This document shows, piece by piece, positions 54,913 through 63,776 of a stretch of 64,000 nt of DNA; the stretch's first letter is position 1, and the number at the start of each line of letters is the position of its first letter. The position numbers and the translations under genes are program-made. This DNA is from Crocosphaera sp. UHCC 0190 (GTDB taxonomy: Bacteria; Cyanobacteriota; Cyanobacteriia; Cyanobacteriales; Microcystaceae): NCBI RefSeq assembly GCF_034932065.1, contig NZ_JAYGHP010000015.1, positions 1 through 64,000 of the forward strand, read 5' to 3'. The notes beneath the pieces were generated by a model. The model saw only the letters and a list, made by a program, of their open reading frames with translations. It was not told the DNA's origin and ran no database searches.

Positions 54913-55118
54913 GATTCTCGATTTAGCAGGTTGAAAATACTATCTCTATCAACTAATTCAGTTTTTTCTCCTTCTTCTATGGCCTGTGTCATAGCGATAT
55001 CTTCAATAACTTCTGTCAGTAATTTCTGAAATTCATCGGGGTTTTCTTGGATGATTTCTAGGATTGCTGTTTTTAGGGTTTCTTTGAGCAGATTTTTGTC
55101 TAATGAAAGTTCAGTCAT
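54909..55118 (-). CDS. Antitoxin of the RelE/ParE pair
   Basis: A 69-residue acidic protein, MTELSLDKNLLKETLKTAIL onward, ending LVDRDSIFNLLNRES. It lacks a clear helix-turn-helix. Position immediately upstream of, and overlapping, the toxin gene gives the role; it matches short helical cyanobacterial antitoxins. Probably binds the toxin and represses the operon. Confidence 0.75.
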   Translation of the reverse strand: MTELSLDKNLLKETLKTAILEIIQENPDEFQKLLTEVIEDIAMTQAIEEGEKTELVDRDSIFNLLNRES

Positions 55119-55178
55119 TCCTTTTTCTCTTGAATTAAGGGCGATTCTCTAATTATAATTATTTTCTTGATACCTACC

Positions 55179-55977
55179 TCACTCCTCAGACTTCTCCTCC
55201 TTCTTCAACTCAGGATGCTGTTGTTCTGCATAAACCGTTAAAATCTTCGCCAACAACTCCACCTCACAATCTTTACTCGGACATTTTTGACTCGCTTTTA
55301 GTGCTTGTCCCCAATTTTTTAGGTTTGCCTCAGCTTCGGCAATGGCAATTAAGGGATCGGCTTTGTCAGAGGAATCCGTCATCTGGTTGGCAGAGGCGAT
55401 CACTTCTTTGAGCAACTCAGCGGCTTTATCGGGTTGGTTGAGATTGCCAATGGCTTCGGCAATGGCACTTAAGGCATTGGCTTTGAGAGAGGAATTCGTC
55501 ATCTGGTTGGCAGAGGCGATCGCTTCTTTGAGCAACTCAGCGGCTTTATCGGGTTGGTTGAGATTGCCAATGGCTTCGGCAATGGCACTTAAGGCATTGG
55601 CTTTGAGAGAGGAATTCGTCATCTGGTTGGCAGAGGCGATCGCTTGAGAGAAATGTTGATCCTTAGCAAAGGCTACAACCGCTTGTACTTGAGATTCAGG
55701 ATGGTTGATTTGCTGACTCACATGAGTCAACTTCCAGCGAAACGGAGGAATAAACTTCTGGAAGTGTGATACTAAATGTAGTGTCTAAAAACTTAGGAAC
55801 TATTCCCTCTGGTGTACAAAATAAAATTAGGACAACATTAATCAATAACAGTAAAGTAAACCAGTTACGTCTACGAATTAATTCAGCTATCCATTGCACA
55901 AACTTAGCTAACGTTTCCGTTGTTTGTTGAACTGTTTCTACTGTTTGCTTTTCAGGATTCTCTGGGGATTCAGGCAT
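55179..55977 (-). pseudogene. Frameshifted membrane-anchored repeat protein gene
   Basis: Two overlapping frames form one gene. The first (from ATG 55977) has a charged N-terminus and a membrane helix (WFTLLLLINVVLILF), reading FSITLPEVY near 55745. The second frame, open upstream as well, reads IPPFRWKLTHVSQQINHPES and continues into TPR-like helical repeats of about 40 residues (QAIASANQMTNSSLKANALS, then AIAEAIGNLNQPDKAAELLK). It ends QQHPELKKEEKSEE. A single-base shift near 55740-55760 would restore one protein of about 265 residues. Function unknown, probably protein-protein interaction. Confidence 0.7.
55381..55620 (-). repeat. Two 120-bp tandem copies differing at one base
   Basis: 55381-55500 and 55501-55620 are identical except for one base (CACTTC against CGCTTC, near 55401 and 55521). 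Repeat homology continues partly on both sides. Each unit codes for one 40-residue helical repeat. The near identity shows a recent duplication or ongoing gene conversion. The HIP1 octamer GCGATCGC occurs in the second copy but is broken by the one-base change in the first. Confidence 0.9.
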
Positions 55978-56012
55978 ATAATAAACCTGCAATGTGGTTA
56001 TAATTAATAATA

Positions 56013-56081
56013 GGCTAAAGCCTAATTCTACAAGAACTAAGTCCGCCTTCGCGGACTAAATTCTTGGTTGCGTAGGCAACC
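56013..56081. repeat. Multi-hairpin repeat related to the element at 23179
   Basis: Contains GGCTAAAGCC (56013-56022), the hairpin AGTCCGC-CTTC-GCGGACT (56040-56057) and the hairpin GGTTGC-GTAG-GCAACC (56066-56081). On the complementary strand it shares TTCTTGTAGAAT and AGGCTTTAGCCT with the 23179 element, in the same order. Confidence 0.65.
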
Positions 56082-56156
56082 TTTGTTTATCTAGCTTAAC
56101 TCTTTAGGGTTAAGGTCACTGACACAGCTAATTTTGTGTACCAGGATTGGCGTTTT

Positions 56157-56181
56157 GTTGGGTTTCGTGCCTCAACCCAAC
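56157..56181. repeat. GTTGGGTT/AACCCAAC hairpin repeat
   Basis: GTTGGGTT (56157-56164) pairs with AACCCAAC (56174-56181), with a nine-base loop, followed by CTACAA. This is a common dispersed palindrome of cyanobacterial intergenic DNA. The 338-base gap 55993-56331 contains this, the multi-hairpin repeat and no coding remnant. Confidence 0.6.
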
Positions 56182-56331
56182 CTACAACCTACAATCTATA
56201 ATTTAACCATATCAACAAAATCACTACACTCAATGGACATTTTGTCTATCTCTTGAAAGTATAAATAATAATTATATTTAGGGTGTGATGATAGATGGTC
56301 AAATAAAAGCGCGAGGAGTTAGAACAGAAAT

Positions 56332-56610
56332 TTAGGAAAGAGTTGTAAGGATTTTACGCTCATAATCTCCATATCTTTGAGCATAATAATTCAGAATTGT
56401 ATCTATCTGTTGTTTAGCATCAGATGAGAGATTAAGGGGATAGTGAAGTTGTAGATGATCTACCTGGCTTTGAGTATAATCAAACTGTTGAGATTGTTGA
56501 GGAATTAAGTCAATGATAATCCCTTCAATTTGGCGTAAATGAGCCGCTAATTCTCGATAGATAGCTAAGGGTAAATTAGGATAAGTGATTTGTTCTGGCT
56601 CTTGTTTCAT
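56332..56610 (-). CDS. Small conserved hypothetical protein
   Basis: A 92-residue helical protein: LPLAIYRELAAHLRQIEGII, then SQVDHLQLHYPLNLSSDAKQ and a C-terminal ERKILTTLS. No domain was recognised. It starts 18 bases after the stop of the lipoprotein gene and is probably co-transcribed with it. Confidence 0.6.
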   Translation of the reverse strand: MKQEPEQITYPNLPLAIYRELAAHLRQIEGIIIDLIPQQSQQFDYTQSQVDHLQLHYPLNLSSDAKQQIDTILNYYAQRYGDYERKILTTLS

Positions 56611-56628
56611 GGTGTTAATTATTGGTTT

Positions 56629-57738
56629 TTAAGACCAATCTGTTAAAGTAATTGTTACATCACCTTTTTGACGACCTCGAAGGCCGGTTTCAGATTTCTG
56701 TGAATTGTCATTCGAGCCGATTCGACCATCAAATTCAGCCTGTATTCCAGGTTCAATGGTGTAAGTAGCTGCTAATTCAACTCTCATACTGCTAATAATT
56801 TTTTTGGTTCCTTTCTCTGAAATTTGCAAAGTCAGAGTCGAAACTTGCAAAGTTTTTTCTCCTGAATTACAGAGTGTTCCGTTAACGAGTGGATTAGCTG
56901 AATTTTCATCTTTAATCTCGACTTCTTGTAAAACAATATTATTGACTGTGCCATAGCCACTCGGTTCTGGGGGGGCAATAGGCGGAGCCTTAGGGGTAGG
57001 GGGTTGGACTGGCTCTTCTGCTGGTTCTCCCACAGCACGGGATACATTTAACCCATACTGCTCCAAGACAATATAAGGTTGGAGACTATTGCCATTAATA
57101 GATTTAACCCGTACTTGTCCATTGGAGAGGGCGGCCCCTTCTGTTACCTGACGGGCCACATTTTCATTGGGGACTTTAACAATAGCCACTGATTTTCCAT
57201 TAAACTTAACGACACCTGAGACAAATACCCCTCTCGCTTCATTGGGAATGGGTAAGCTCGGTTCTGGAATGGAAGGCGGAACGGAAGATACAACGGAAGA
57301 TGAAGCTTGACAGCGACTTTCAACAGCCACCGCATTAGTTACCCCGCCACGACTTGACCCAGCAGCAGCATTAGTCGCTCCGCCACCACTTGACCCAGGC
57401 TTAGTATTAGTTACACCGCTAGTATCGGTTTTCCCTTTAACCACTGGTGCCAAGGGTAGAAAAGCAAAGGGGTTATTTTTATTTTGTGGTTTTTTGATTT
57501 CGTTGCGGCGGGTACTGGGATCAGTAGAGGGAATTAAGTTATTTGTAGGAGGTGCTGGGGGAGTAACTGCGGTTTCGTCGGTTTTTTCAGGGGTTTTTCC
57601 CGCTTTTTTAGACCCATCATCAGGAGATTCAGCGACAGGAGGCTCTTCTGAGGGTTCCTCAGATTTTTGGAACAAGCCACACCCGCCTAATGTCAGAGCT
57701 AGATAACTCATCAGTAGGACTAAGGGTAATTTTTTCAT
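56629..57738 (-). CDS. Lipoprotein with Pro/Thr/Gly-rich linker
   Basis: A 369-residue envelope lipoprotein of unknown function. A type II signal peptide (KKLPLVLLMSYLALTLGGC, Cys in the lipobox LGGC) is followed by an acidic Glu/Pro-rich segment, a Gly/Ser-rich low-complexity region, a small beta domain (FVSGVVKFNGKSVAIVKVPN, ending NVSRAVG) and a second beta domain (YGTVNNIVLQEVEIKDENSA). The first beta domain resembles pilus/secretion accessory folds (PilP/GspC-like) only loosely. The ATG at 57738 was chosen over a TTG five residues upstream. Confidence 0.75.
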   Translation of the reverse strand: MKKLPLVLLMSYLALTLGGCGLFQKSEEPSEEPPVAESPDDGSKKAGKTPEKTDETAVTPPAPPTNNLIPSTDPSTRRNEIKKPQNKNNPFAFLPLAPVVKGKTDTSGVTNTKPGSSGGGATNAAAGSSRGGVTNAVAVESRCQASSSVVSSVPPSIPEPSLPIPNEARGVFVSGVVKFNGKSVAIVKVPNENVARQVTEGAALSNGQVRVKSINGNSLQPYIVLEQYGLNVSRAVGEPAEEPVQPPTPKAPPIAPPEPSGYGTVNNIVLQEVEIKDENSANPLVNGTLCNSGEKTLQVSTLTLQISEKGTKKIISSMRVELAATYTIEPGIQAEFDGRIGSNDNSQKSETGLRGRQKGDVTITLTDWS

Positions 57739-57871
57739 GGTTAGTTTGGTCAAAAAAGAGTATTCAGACTACTACTTTACAATATTAGCCTGATTTCTCT
57801 GGGGGGACTGGCCACAAAAAGACGGAAAATTACTGATTTTCCTTATAATTTAGGATATTTCTCCCATAAGG

Positions 57872-58933
57872 CTAAAGTCCTAATTTGTCCATTAATTGAG
57901 AGATTTCAAAAGCATCTCCCATTAATTCCTGAATACAGCTAACCTTAATTTTTTCTTGCAGTCGCACTTTCCCAAAGGCTTGATCAACAATTTCAACAGT
58001 GCCTAAGGTATCAAGATCCACTGAAAGAATGGGAACTTCTAAATCTTCGGCCCGACTGATGATTAATGGTTGAGGTGCCATGTGTCCCGTCAGAATCAGA
58101 CAACTGGTAGAGGTTTCTAGGGCAGCCAGTTGTAAATCTGTGCGATCGCCTCCCGTGACAACTGCCTTATTTTGTCCTTGACGGAAATATTCTAAGGCGG
58201 AATTAACATTCATGGCCCCAATGGTGAGACTTTCTACCATTAAGTCTAGGCGATCGCTACGGCATAAAACCTGGGCGTTTAATTGGTGAGCAATTTCTCT
58301 GACGCTGACACTCCGCAGTAAACGACTCGACGGCAACAACCCTAAAACCGTAATTCCCCGACTCTCTAGATAGGGTTTGACCAAAGTGCGAGTGGCTTCT
58401 AGGGCTTCAGTGGGAATATCATTAATTAACACCCCGATCAGATGAGAGCCTAATTCTGCCTTGGCTTTTAAGATACTATCAACGACTAAGGGAGAATTAT
58501 AGCGGGCCACCAGCAAAATGGCCGCGTCTAGGGTTTGGGCCATATCCCCAAGGGATAGGCCAAATAAACTGCCTTCCCAGAGTGTCCCTGCCCCTTCTAA
58601 AATCGCCACATCAACCGCAAGATCGGATAATTGTTGCTGTAATAATTGGCTATAATTTGTTGTATCTTCTCCCGTCAGGCGTTTTTCAACGGTTTTGTCT
58701 TCTAGGGAGATAAGAGGCGATCGCACTCGCTCCTCTGGTAAACTTAAAGCCTCAGAGATAAACTGTACATCGGCTTCGGTTTGGCTATCCTCCGAATAAG
58801 TACCGAGGGGTTTACTATAAGCAAAGGATAATCCTTTTGCTTGAAATTGATGGGCCAGTCCTAGGATGGTTCCTGATTTACCACTATAGGCTTCTATTGA
58901 CCCGACTAATAAATATTTGGCTGACTGTGCCAC
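57872..58933 (-). CDS. Phosphotransacetylase-family protein (BioD-like plus DRTGG domain)
   Basis: A 353-residue protein. The N-terminal half is a P-loop fold related to dethiobiotin synthetase: [19 protein letters not shown] near residue 12, and [20 protein letters not shown]. The C-terminal half is a DRTGG domain ([20 protein letters not shown]), as seen beside phosphate acetyltransferases. The catalytic phosphotransacetylase domain itself is absent. The role is probably regulatory or ligand sensing; unknown. Confidence 0.85.
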   Translation of the reverse strand: MAQSAKYLLVGSIEAYSGKSGTILGLAHQFQAKGLSFAYSKPLGTYSEDSQTEADVQFISEALSLPEERVRSPLISLEDKTVEKRLTGEDTTNYSQLLQQQLSDLAVDVAILEGAGTLWEGSLFGLSLGDMAQTLDAAILLVARYNSPLVVDSILKAKAELGSHLIGVLINDIPTEALEATRTLVKPYLESRGITVLGLLPSSRLLRSVSVREIAHQLNAQVLCRSDRLDLMVESLTIGAMNVNSALEYFRQGQNKAVVTGGDRTDLQLAALETSTSCLILTGHMAPQPLIISRAEDLEVPILSVDLDTLGTVEIVDQAFGKVRLQEKIKVSCIQELMGDAFEISQLMDKLGL

Positions 58934-58959
58934 CCTGTTACTCCTTATCGTTTAATGGG

Positions 58960-59346
58960 TCACGAGGCTGATTCTTCACAGTGTAGCAACTTGCGATAGA
59001 ATCCTTGAGGGAAATCTACTGAGTTGGCTGCTTGAAAAGTTTTCAGGACTTCAATCAGATGGTCGATGAATTCTGCATTGAGAATGGTGATTTCATAGCT
59101 TAATTCTGCTTGTCCATCAAACTGCATTCGACAACGGGTTAATTCAGAGGGTAGCTTAGACACATACCAGGAAGCAACAAAAGGGATACCTTGGCCTCCT
59201 TCAATGCGTCGTTGTCCTTCGAGATGACCTTGGGAGTACAAAGAGATAGCATAGGGAAGAATTTTATGTTTATCTTTGTGATAGTAAGGTTGATAGATCA
59301 TCACCTCAGCTTTGGCCGCAGGTGGAATTTGATCGATGGTAGTCAT
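58960..59346 (-). CDS. EbsA-like type IV pilus associated protein
   Basis: A 128-residue protein conserved across cyanobacteria: MIYQPYYHKDKHKILPYAIS, then GQRRIEGGQGIPFVASWYVS and CRMQFDGQAELSYEITILNA. The pattern fits EbsA, which joins the pilus assembly machinery and biofilm suppression in Synechococcus elongatus; identification is by general resemblance. It is 26 bases upstream of the phosphotransacetylase-like gene on the same strand. Confidence 0.6.
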   Translation of the reverse strand: MTTIDQIPPAAKAEVMIYQPYYHKDKHKILPYAISLYSQGHLEGQRRIEGGQGIPFVASWYVSKLPSELTRCRMQFDGQAELSYEITILNAEFIDHLIEVLKTFQAANSVDFPQGFYRKLLHCEESAS

Positions 59347-59582
59347 AATGGGCCTTAACCTTCAAAGGTTTGATGGATGATTGTTCAAAATCCGGCTTTA
59401 TTCCATTATAGGTAACTTTGGCATCTATATTTTGTCTCAGGGTTGAGATTTTTGAGTTTTCCTCTCCCCTTAAAACAGCGATCGCTTAATCTATTGTTGT
59501 GTCTATAATTAAGTTAATAAAGTCCTAAAACCCCAACACTCTCTGACTAATTTCAATCTTTCTGAGTTAATTAAATAATAAG

Positions 59583-60260
59583 ATGCTATTAAACTATAAT
59601 CCTCGCCATTGTCTTCCTTCTGCTGAAGATTTACCCGATTCTGATGATACTCCTGTGGATAATCAATTACAAGACTTAATTCCTCATATTCTTCAAACTA
59701 TTCTTGCCTTAATTTGGTCAGAAAGACAAGATTGGTATTTTGGGGTTGATATGGGAATCTATTATGATCCGAATGAACCTGCCATTGTCCCTGATGGGTT
59801 TTTAAGTATTGGTGTTCCCCGCATTATTGATGAAGATTTACGCTTATCTTATGTCTTATGGGAAGAACAGAAAGTTCCTATTTTAGCTTTAGAAGTTGTT
59901 TCCCAAACAAGACGTAAAGAATATACAGAAAAAAAAGATTTTTATGCCGAGATGGGAATTTTATATTATGTAATTTATAATCCATTGCGTAAGAGAAAAC
60001 CCAGATTAGAAGTGTATCAATTAAATAATGGTAATTATGAATTATTACCAGGGGAGATAATTTGGTTATCAGAATTAAATTTAGGAATAGGTAAAGAAAT
60101 TGGAACCTATCAAGGTATTAAAAGAGAATGGTTATATTGGTATGATCAAGATGGAAAACGCTATTTAACCCCAGAAGAAAGGGCGTTACAAGCACAAGAA
60201 AGAACTAAAAAATTAGAAGAAAAACTGAGAAGTTTAGGGGTTGATCCTGATCAATTATAA
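59583..60260 (+). CDS. Uma2 (DUF820) family putative endonuclease
   Basis: A 225-residue protein of a family much expanded in cyanobacteria, with a PD-(D/E)XK-like fold. IVPDGFLSIGV (Asp) and ILALEVVSQTRRKEYTEKKD (Glu and Lys) give the nuclease pattern, then FYAEMGILYYVIYNP is the conserved interface. A charged coiled tail (TPEERALQAQERTKKLEEKL) follows. Natural role unknown. The dusA start lies just after its stop. Confidence 0.85.
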   Translation: MLLNYNPRHCLPSAEDLPDSDDTPVDNQLQDLIPHILQTILALIWSERQDWYFGVDMGIYYDPNEPAIVPDGFLSIGVPRIIDEDLRLSYVLWEEQKVPILALEVVSQTRRKEYTEKKDFYAEMGILYYVIYNPLRKRKPRLEVYQLNNGNYELLPGEIIWLSELNLGIGKEIGTYQGIKREWLYWYDQDGKRYLTPEERALQAQERTKKLEEKLRSLGVDPDQL

Positions 60261-60270
60261 AATTGAATTT

Positions 60271-61254
60271 ATGAACAACAATCAAAATTGCCAGATTAAC
60301 CCTTTGAGTGTAGCACCGATGATGGACTACACTGATCGCCATTTTCGCTATTTTATGCGTCAAATTACCCATCATACTCTACTATACACGGAAATGATTG
60401 TCACCGCAGCAATAAAACATGGTGATAAAGCAAAACTTTTGAACTTTTCTCCTGAAGAAAAACCTTTATCTTTGCAGTTAGGAGGAGATAACCCTCAAGA
60501 GTTAGCAGAATGTGCAGTTATTGCAGAAGATTGGGGTTATGACGAAGTTAATTTGAATGTAGGTTGTCCTAGCGATCGCGTACAAAGTGGTAATTTTGGG
60601 GCCTGTTTAATGGCCAACCCTGAATTAGTGGCCGAAGCAGTTGAAAAAATGCAGCAAGCAGTTAATATTCCCGTTACAATTAAGCATAGAATTGGCATTG
60701 ATGAGCAGGATAATTATGAAGATATGGCTCATTTTGTTCGGGTTGTTTCCGAAGCAGGATGTCAACGGTTTACGGTACACGCAAGAAAAGCTTGGTTAAA
60801 GGGTTTAAGTCCTAAAGAAAATCGCAATATTCCTCCCTTAAGATATGAGGATGTTTATCGTCTTAAAGAGGAGTTTACTCAGCTTTTTATTGAGATAAAT
60901 GGGGGTATTATTAATCTTGAACAAGTGAGAGATCATTTACAGTTTGTAGATGGGGTTATGATTGGTAGAGCAGCTTATGATAACCCTTATTTATTTGCTA
61001 CAGTAGATCGAGATATTTATCAGCAAAATGTCATACCTCCGACTCGTCATGAGGTTATAGAAAGGATGTTCCCTTATATTGATTATTGGGTGAGTCGTGG
61101 GGTCAAACTTCATAGTATTAGTCGTCATTTATTAGCTATTTTTGCAGGTGTTCCAGGGACAAAAGCATGGAAACGTCATATTAGTGAAAATGCTTGTTTA
61201 TCTAGTGCAGATGCTCAAGTGATTGCTGATGCTTTGCTAAAAGTACCTCGTTAA
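60271..61254 (+). CDS. dusA: tRNA-dihydrouridine synthase
   Basis: Reduces uridine to dihydrouridine in the D loop of tRNA, using FMN and NADPH. The 327-residue TIM-barrel shows SVAPMMDYTDRHFRYFMR, the catalytic cysteine in NVGCPSDRVQSGNFGACLM, TVHARKAWLKGLSPKENR (typical of DusA, acting at positions 20/20a) and MIGRAAYDNPYLF. The ATG at 60271 is the family start; a TTG at 60241 would overlap Uma2. Confidence 0.93.
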   Translation: MNNNQNCQINPLSVAPMMDYTDRHFRYFMRQITHHTLLYTEMIVTAAIKHGDKAKLLNFSPEEKPLSLQLGGDNPQELAECAVIAEDWGYDEVNLNVGCPSDRVQSGNFGACLMANPELVAEAVEKMQQAVNIPVTIKHRIGIDEQDNYEDMAHFVRVVSEAGCQRFTVHARKAWLKGLSPKENRNIPPLRYEDVYRLKEEFTQLFIEINGGIINLEQVRDHLQFVDGVMIGRAAYDNPYLFATVDRDIYQQNVIPPTRHEVIERMFPYIDYWVSRGVKLHSISRHLLAIFAGVPGTKAWKRHISENACLSSADAQVIADALLKVPR

Positions 61255-61295
61255 ATCATGTTATTATAGTCTATTTAATATTAACTAAGCGTAAA

Positions 61296-62261
61296 ATGTG
61301 GACACCACTTCATGCTAGACTTCATCAAACCCTAAAAGACAGGGATTTATTACCTAAAAATAATCATCTCTTAATTGCGGTTTCAGGAGGACAAGATTCT
61401 CTTTGTTTACTTAAACTTTTGAATGATTTACAATCAAAATGGTCTTGGAAAATAGCAATTGCTCACTGTGATCATGGGTGGGCCTCTGATATTGGAATTG
61501 CTGATCATGTAGAAGAATTAGCTCAAAATTGGGGGATATCTTTTTATTTGAAAATTGCCTCAACCATGAAAGAAACGGAAGCAGCAGCAAGAGAATGGCG
61601 ATATCAAGCATTAATAGAAATTGCTCAAGAAAATGAGTTTACAGAAATTGTTACAGGACATACATTAAGCGATCGCGCTGAGACTTTACTCTATAATTTA
61701 ATAAGAGGTTCGGGAACGACGGGACTTGGTGCCTTAACTTGGAAACGTCCTTTAACTGATAAAATCAATTTAGTTCGTCCTTTATTAAATGTTTCCCGTG
61801 CTGAAACTTTGGCCTTTTGTCAACAGTTTCAGATCCCAATTTGGGAAGATGCTGTTAATGCTAATATTGACTATGCTCGTAACCGTATTCGTCAGCAATT
61901 ATTACCTTATTTAAAAGAAAATTTTAATCCTAATATTGAAAATAATTTATCTCAAACTGCCGAAATATTAAAAGCAGAATCTGATTATTTAGAAACGGAA
62001 GCAAAGAATATTTTACTTCAGGTAATTTCCCCTAACAAAACTCAATTAAATCATCTAATTTTACGCACAGTTCCCTTAGCTTTGCAACGGCGAATAATGC
62101 GCCAATTTTTGCAACAACTTGGCACTCAACAACCAAATTTTGAGCAAATAGAAGCTATGGTTAATTTGATTGATGCACCCAGGCGATCTCGGACTTCTTC
62201 TCTTCCTGGTAATCTTATTGCAGAAGTTCAAGAAGAATGGATTATTATTATACAATTATAG
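61296..62261 (+). CDS. tilS: tRNA(Ile)-lysidine synthase
   Basis: Adds lysine to C34 of the CAU isoleucine tRNA so it reads AUA. The 321-residue protein has the PP-loop LIAVSGGQDSLCLLKLL (near 28), HCDHGW and TGHTLSDRAETLLYNLIRGS. It ends after the TilS substrate-binding helices without the extra C-terminal domain of the E. coli form, as is usual in cyanobacteria. It starts 41 bases after dusA; the two may be co-transcribed tRNA-modification genes. Confidence 0.94.
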   Translation: MWTPLHARLHQTLKDRDLLPKNNHLLIAVSGGQDSLCLLKLLNDLQSKWSWKIAIAHCDHGWASDIGIADHVEELAQNWGISFYLKIASTMKETEAAAREWRYQALIEIAQENEFTEIVTGHTLSDRAETLLYNLIRGSGTTGLGALTWKRPLTDKINLVRPLLNVSRAETLAFCQQFQIPIWEDAVNANIDYARNRIRQQLLPYLKENFNPNIENNLSQTAEILKAESDYLETEAKNILLQVISPNKTQLNHLILRTVPLALQRRIMRQFLQQLGTQQPNFEQIEAMVNLIDAPRRSRTSSLPGNLIAEVQEEWIIIIQL

Positions 62262-62315
62262 GGCTAAATTACCAACTACTAACTTGATTTATTATTCTCA
62301 ATTTTATCGCGTTAT

Positions 62316-63503
62316 TTATTGTTGAGAACAAACCTTATCAGCAATCAATTCACCTGCTAATTGATGTCCTAATTCGTTCCAATGTCCACTACCCATTACT
62401 GTATTATCAAATCCATGTAAAAACTGTTTATTTTGATCAGCATAAGCTTGTAATAATGGGGCTAATGTTAACACTTCAAATTGTTCTTTTTTACCCAAGT
62501 TAGCAATGCGTTCATCAGGATAAAATTCATTAGTAATCTTTTCTTGATTAAAATAGTTTTCTCGCAAAGAAAGATCAGGATAAACTTGAGCCGGGTTACT
62601 TAATGTTACTACTAAAAAATCAGAATTGAGGACTTTTGTTTCATCTCGAATTAAAGTAATTAGTTTTTCAGTAATGTCCCAAGCATCTTGCCAATCTTTA
62701 TTAGAATTACCATAAAGTTCAGGGGTAAAATCAAGATAGTTCACAACATCTTTATTCTCAGGTTTTCCCTCATTTCCTAAGATACTACGCTGATTTTTCA
62801 TGGCAACTCTTGCTTCATTAATTACCTGAAGAATTCGAGAATGATTAACAATGGAAAAAATTAATCTTCTCGGCCAACTATTACGCCATTGATAGGTTTC
62901 TGTCTCCTTAAAAGATGTATCAAGAACATATTTTCCGTCTTGTTTAACTAAAAAGGGACTAAAGCGATCCGGTGGACTTAAAACTTTTGAATTATTAATA
63001 ATATCATTACCCGTAAACACAGCTAAAATAACTAAATCAGGGGAATATTTCACTACATTATTTTTCAGTGTCATTAATTCTTGTGCAGTACCATAGTCAC
63101 CCACTCCAAAATTAATTACCTCAATTTTTTGTCCCTTAAATGCTTGACATTGAGGCAATTTATTTTCAATCAATGACCAAAAAGTTTTGTCAGCATTAAC
63201 TTGAATTGCTTCCGCAAAAGAATCTCCTAAAACAGCAATTCTAAACGTATTTTGTGGTTTTTCTAAAGTATAATCTTTGTCTCGTAATCCCTGTTTATTA
63301 ACTGAAACCCATCCTTTTCCTTCATGAGTCCACCATCCTGATATTCCTGGGATTAAAGCATGGCCTCGATTTGCATCCGCTTGATAAAAACTTGGATAAG
63401 AAATACCGACAATTCTTAACCCAATTTCCCCAATTACTAAGGCAAAGATAATCCCACCTAATCCAACCAGTAAATTAATTCCAATTTGTTTAAGTTGCGG
63501 CAT
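62316..63503 (-). CDS. SGNH/GDSL-type hydrolase with N-terminal membrane anchor
   Basis: A 395-residue protein. One N-terminal helix (NLLVGLGGIIFALVIGEIGL) anchors it. The extracytoplasmic domain shows block I VLGDSFAEA (Ser), a Gly block VGDYGTAQ, FTGNDI (Asn) and the block V-like GSGHWNELGH (His). The set resembles acyl/acetyl ester hydrolases or acetyltransferases (AlgX/AlgJ-like) that modify surface polysaccharides. Substrate unknown. Confidence 0.8.
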   Translation of the reverse strand: MPQLKQIGINLLVGLGGIIFALVIGEIGLRIVGISYPSFYQADANRGHALIPGISGWWTHEGKGWVSVNKQGLRDKDYTLEKPQNTFRIAVLGDSFAEAIQVNADKTFWSLIENKLPQCQAFKGQKIEVINFGVGDYGTAQELMTLKNNVVKYSPDLVILAVFTGNDIINNSKVLSPPDRFSPFLVKQDGKYVLDTSFKETETYQWRNSWPRRLIFSIVNHSRILQVINEARVAMKNQRSILGNEGKPENKDVVNYLDFTPELYGNSNKDWQDAWDITEKLITLIRDETKVLNSDFLVVTLSNPAQVYPDLSLRENYFNQEKITNEFYPDERIANLGKKEQFEVLTLAPLLQAYADQNKQFLHGFDNTVMGSGHWNELGHQLAGELIADKVCSQQ

Positions 63504-63638
63504 AAAAATCGTCTATATTTTTATTCTCAATCCGCGCTGAGTCGCTATTGCTTCATTATTGACCGAATTGATGACTAGGATGTTCCATAATCGAAGCTTG
63601 ACAAAATTGCAGTTTTGTGGTATCAGTCAATTAATTAA

Positions 63639-63719
63639 TGCGGACGGAGAGACTCGAACTCTCACGCCAAAGACACTAGAACCTAAATCTAGCGCGTCTA
63701 CCAATTCCGCCACGTCCGC
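63639..63719 (-). tRNA. tRNA-Leu (anticodon TAG)
   Basis: On the minus strand the acceptor stem GCGGACG pairs with CGTCCGC. The D arm GGCGGAATTGGTAGACGC is leucine-like. The anticodon loop TTTAGGT between CTAGA/TCTAG gives TAG. A long variable arm GTCTTTGGCG and the T loop TTCGAGT follow. The class II structure fits tRNA-Leu(UAG). CCA is not encoded. Confidence 0.92.
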
Positions 63720-63776
63720 TTGTGTCCGGCTTATAATCATAACACAAGTTAATCAATTTAGGCAAGATTTTTGCAA

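Noticed and set aside
55381-55620. Possible CRISPR array
   Set aside because: The 120-bp units are directly adjacent and nearly identical, with no spacers, and code for protein repeats.
55342-55647. 101-codon plus-strand frame with internal repeats
   Set aside because: It mirrors the 120-bp tandem repeats of the opposite-strand gene, whose helical repeat pattern is the sensible one.
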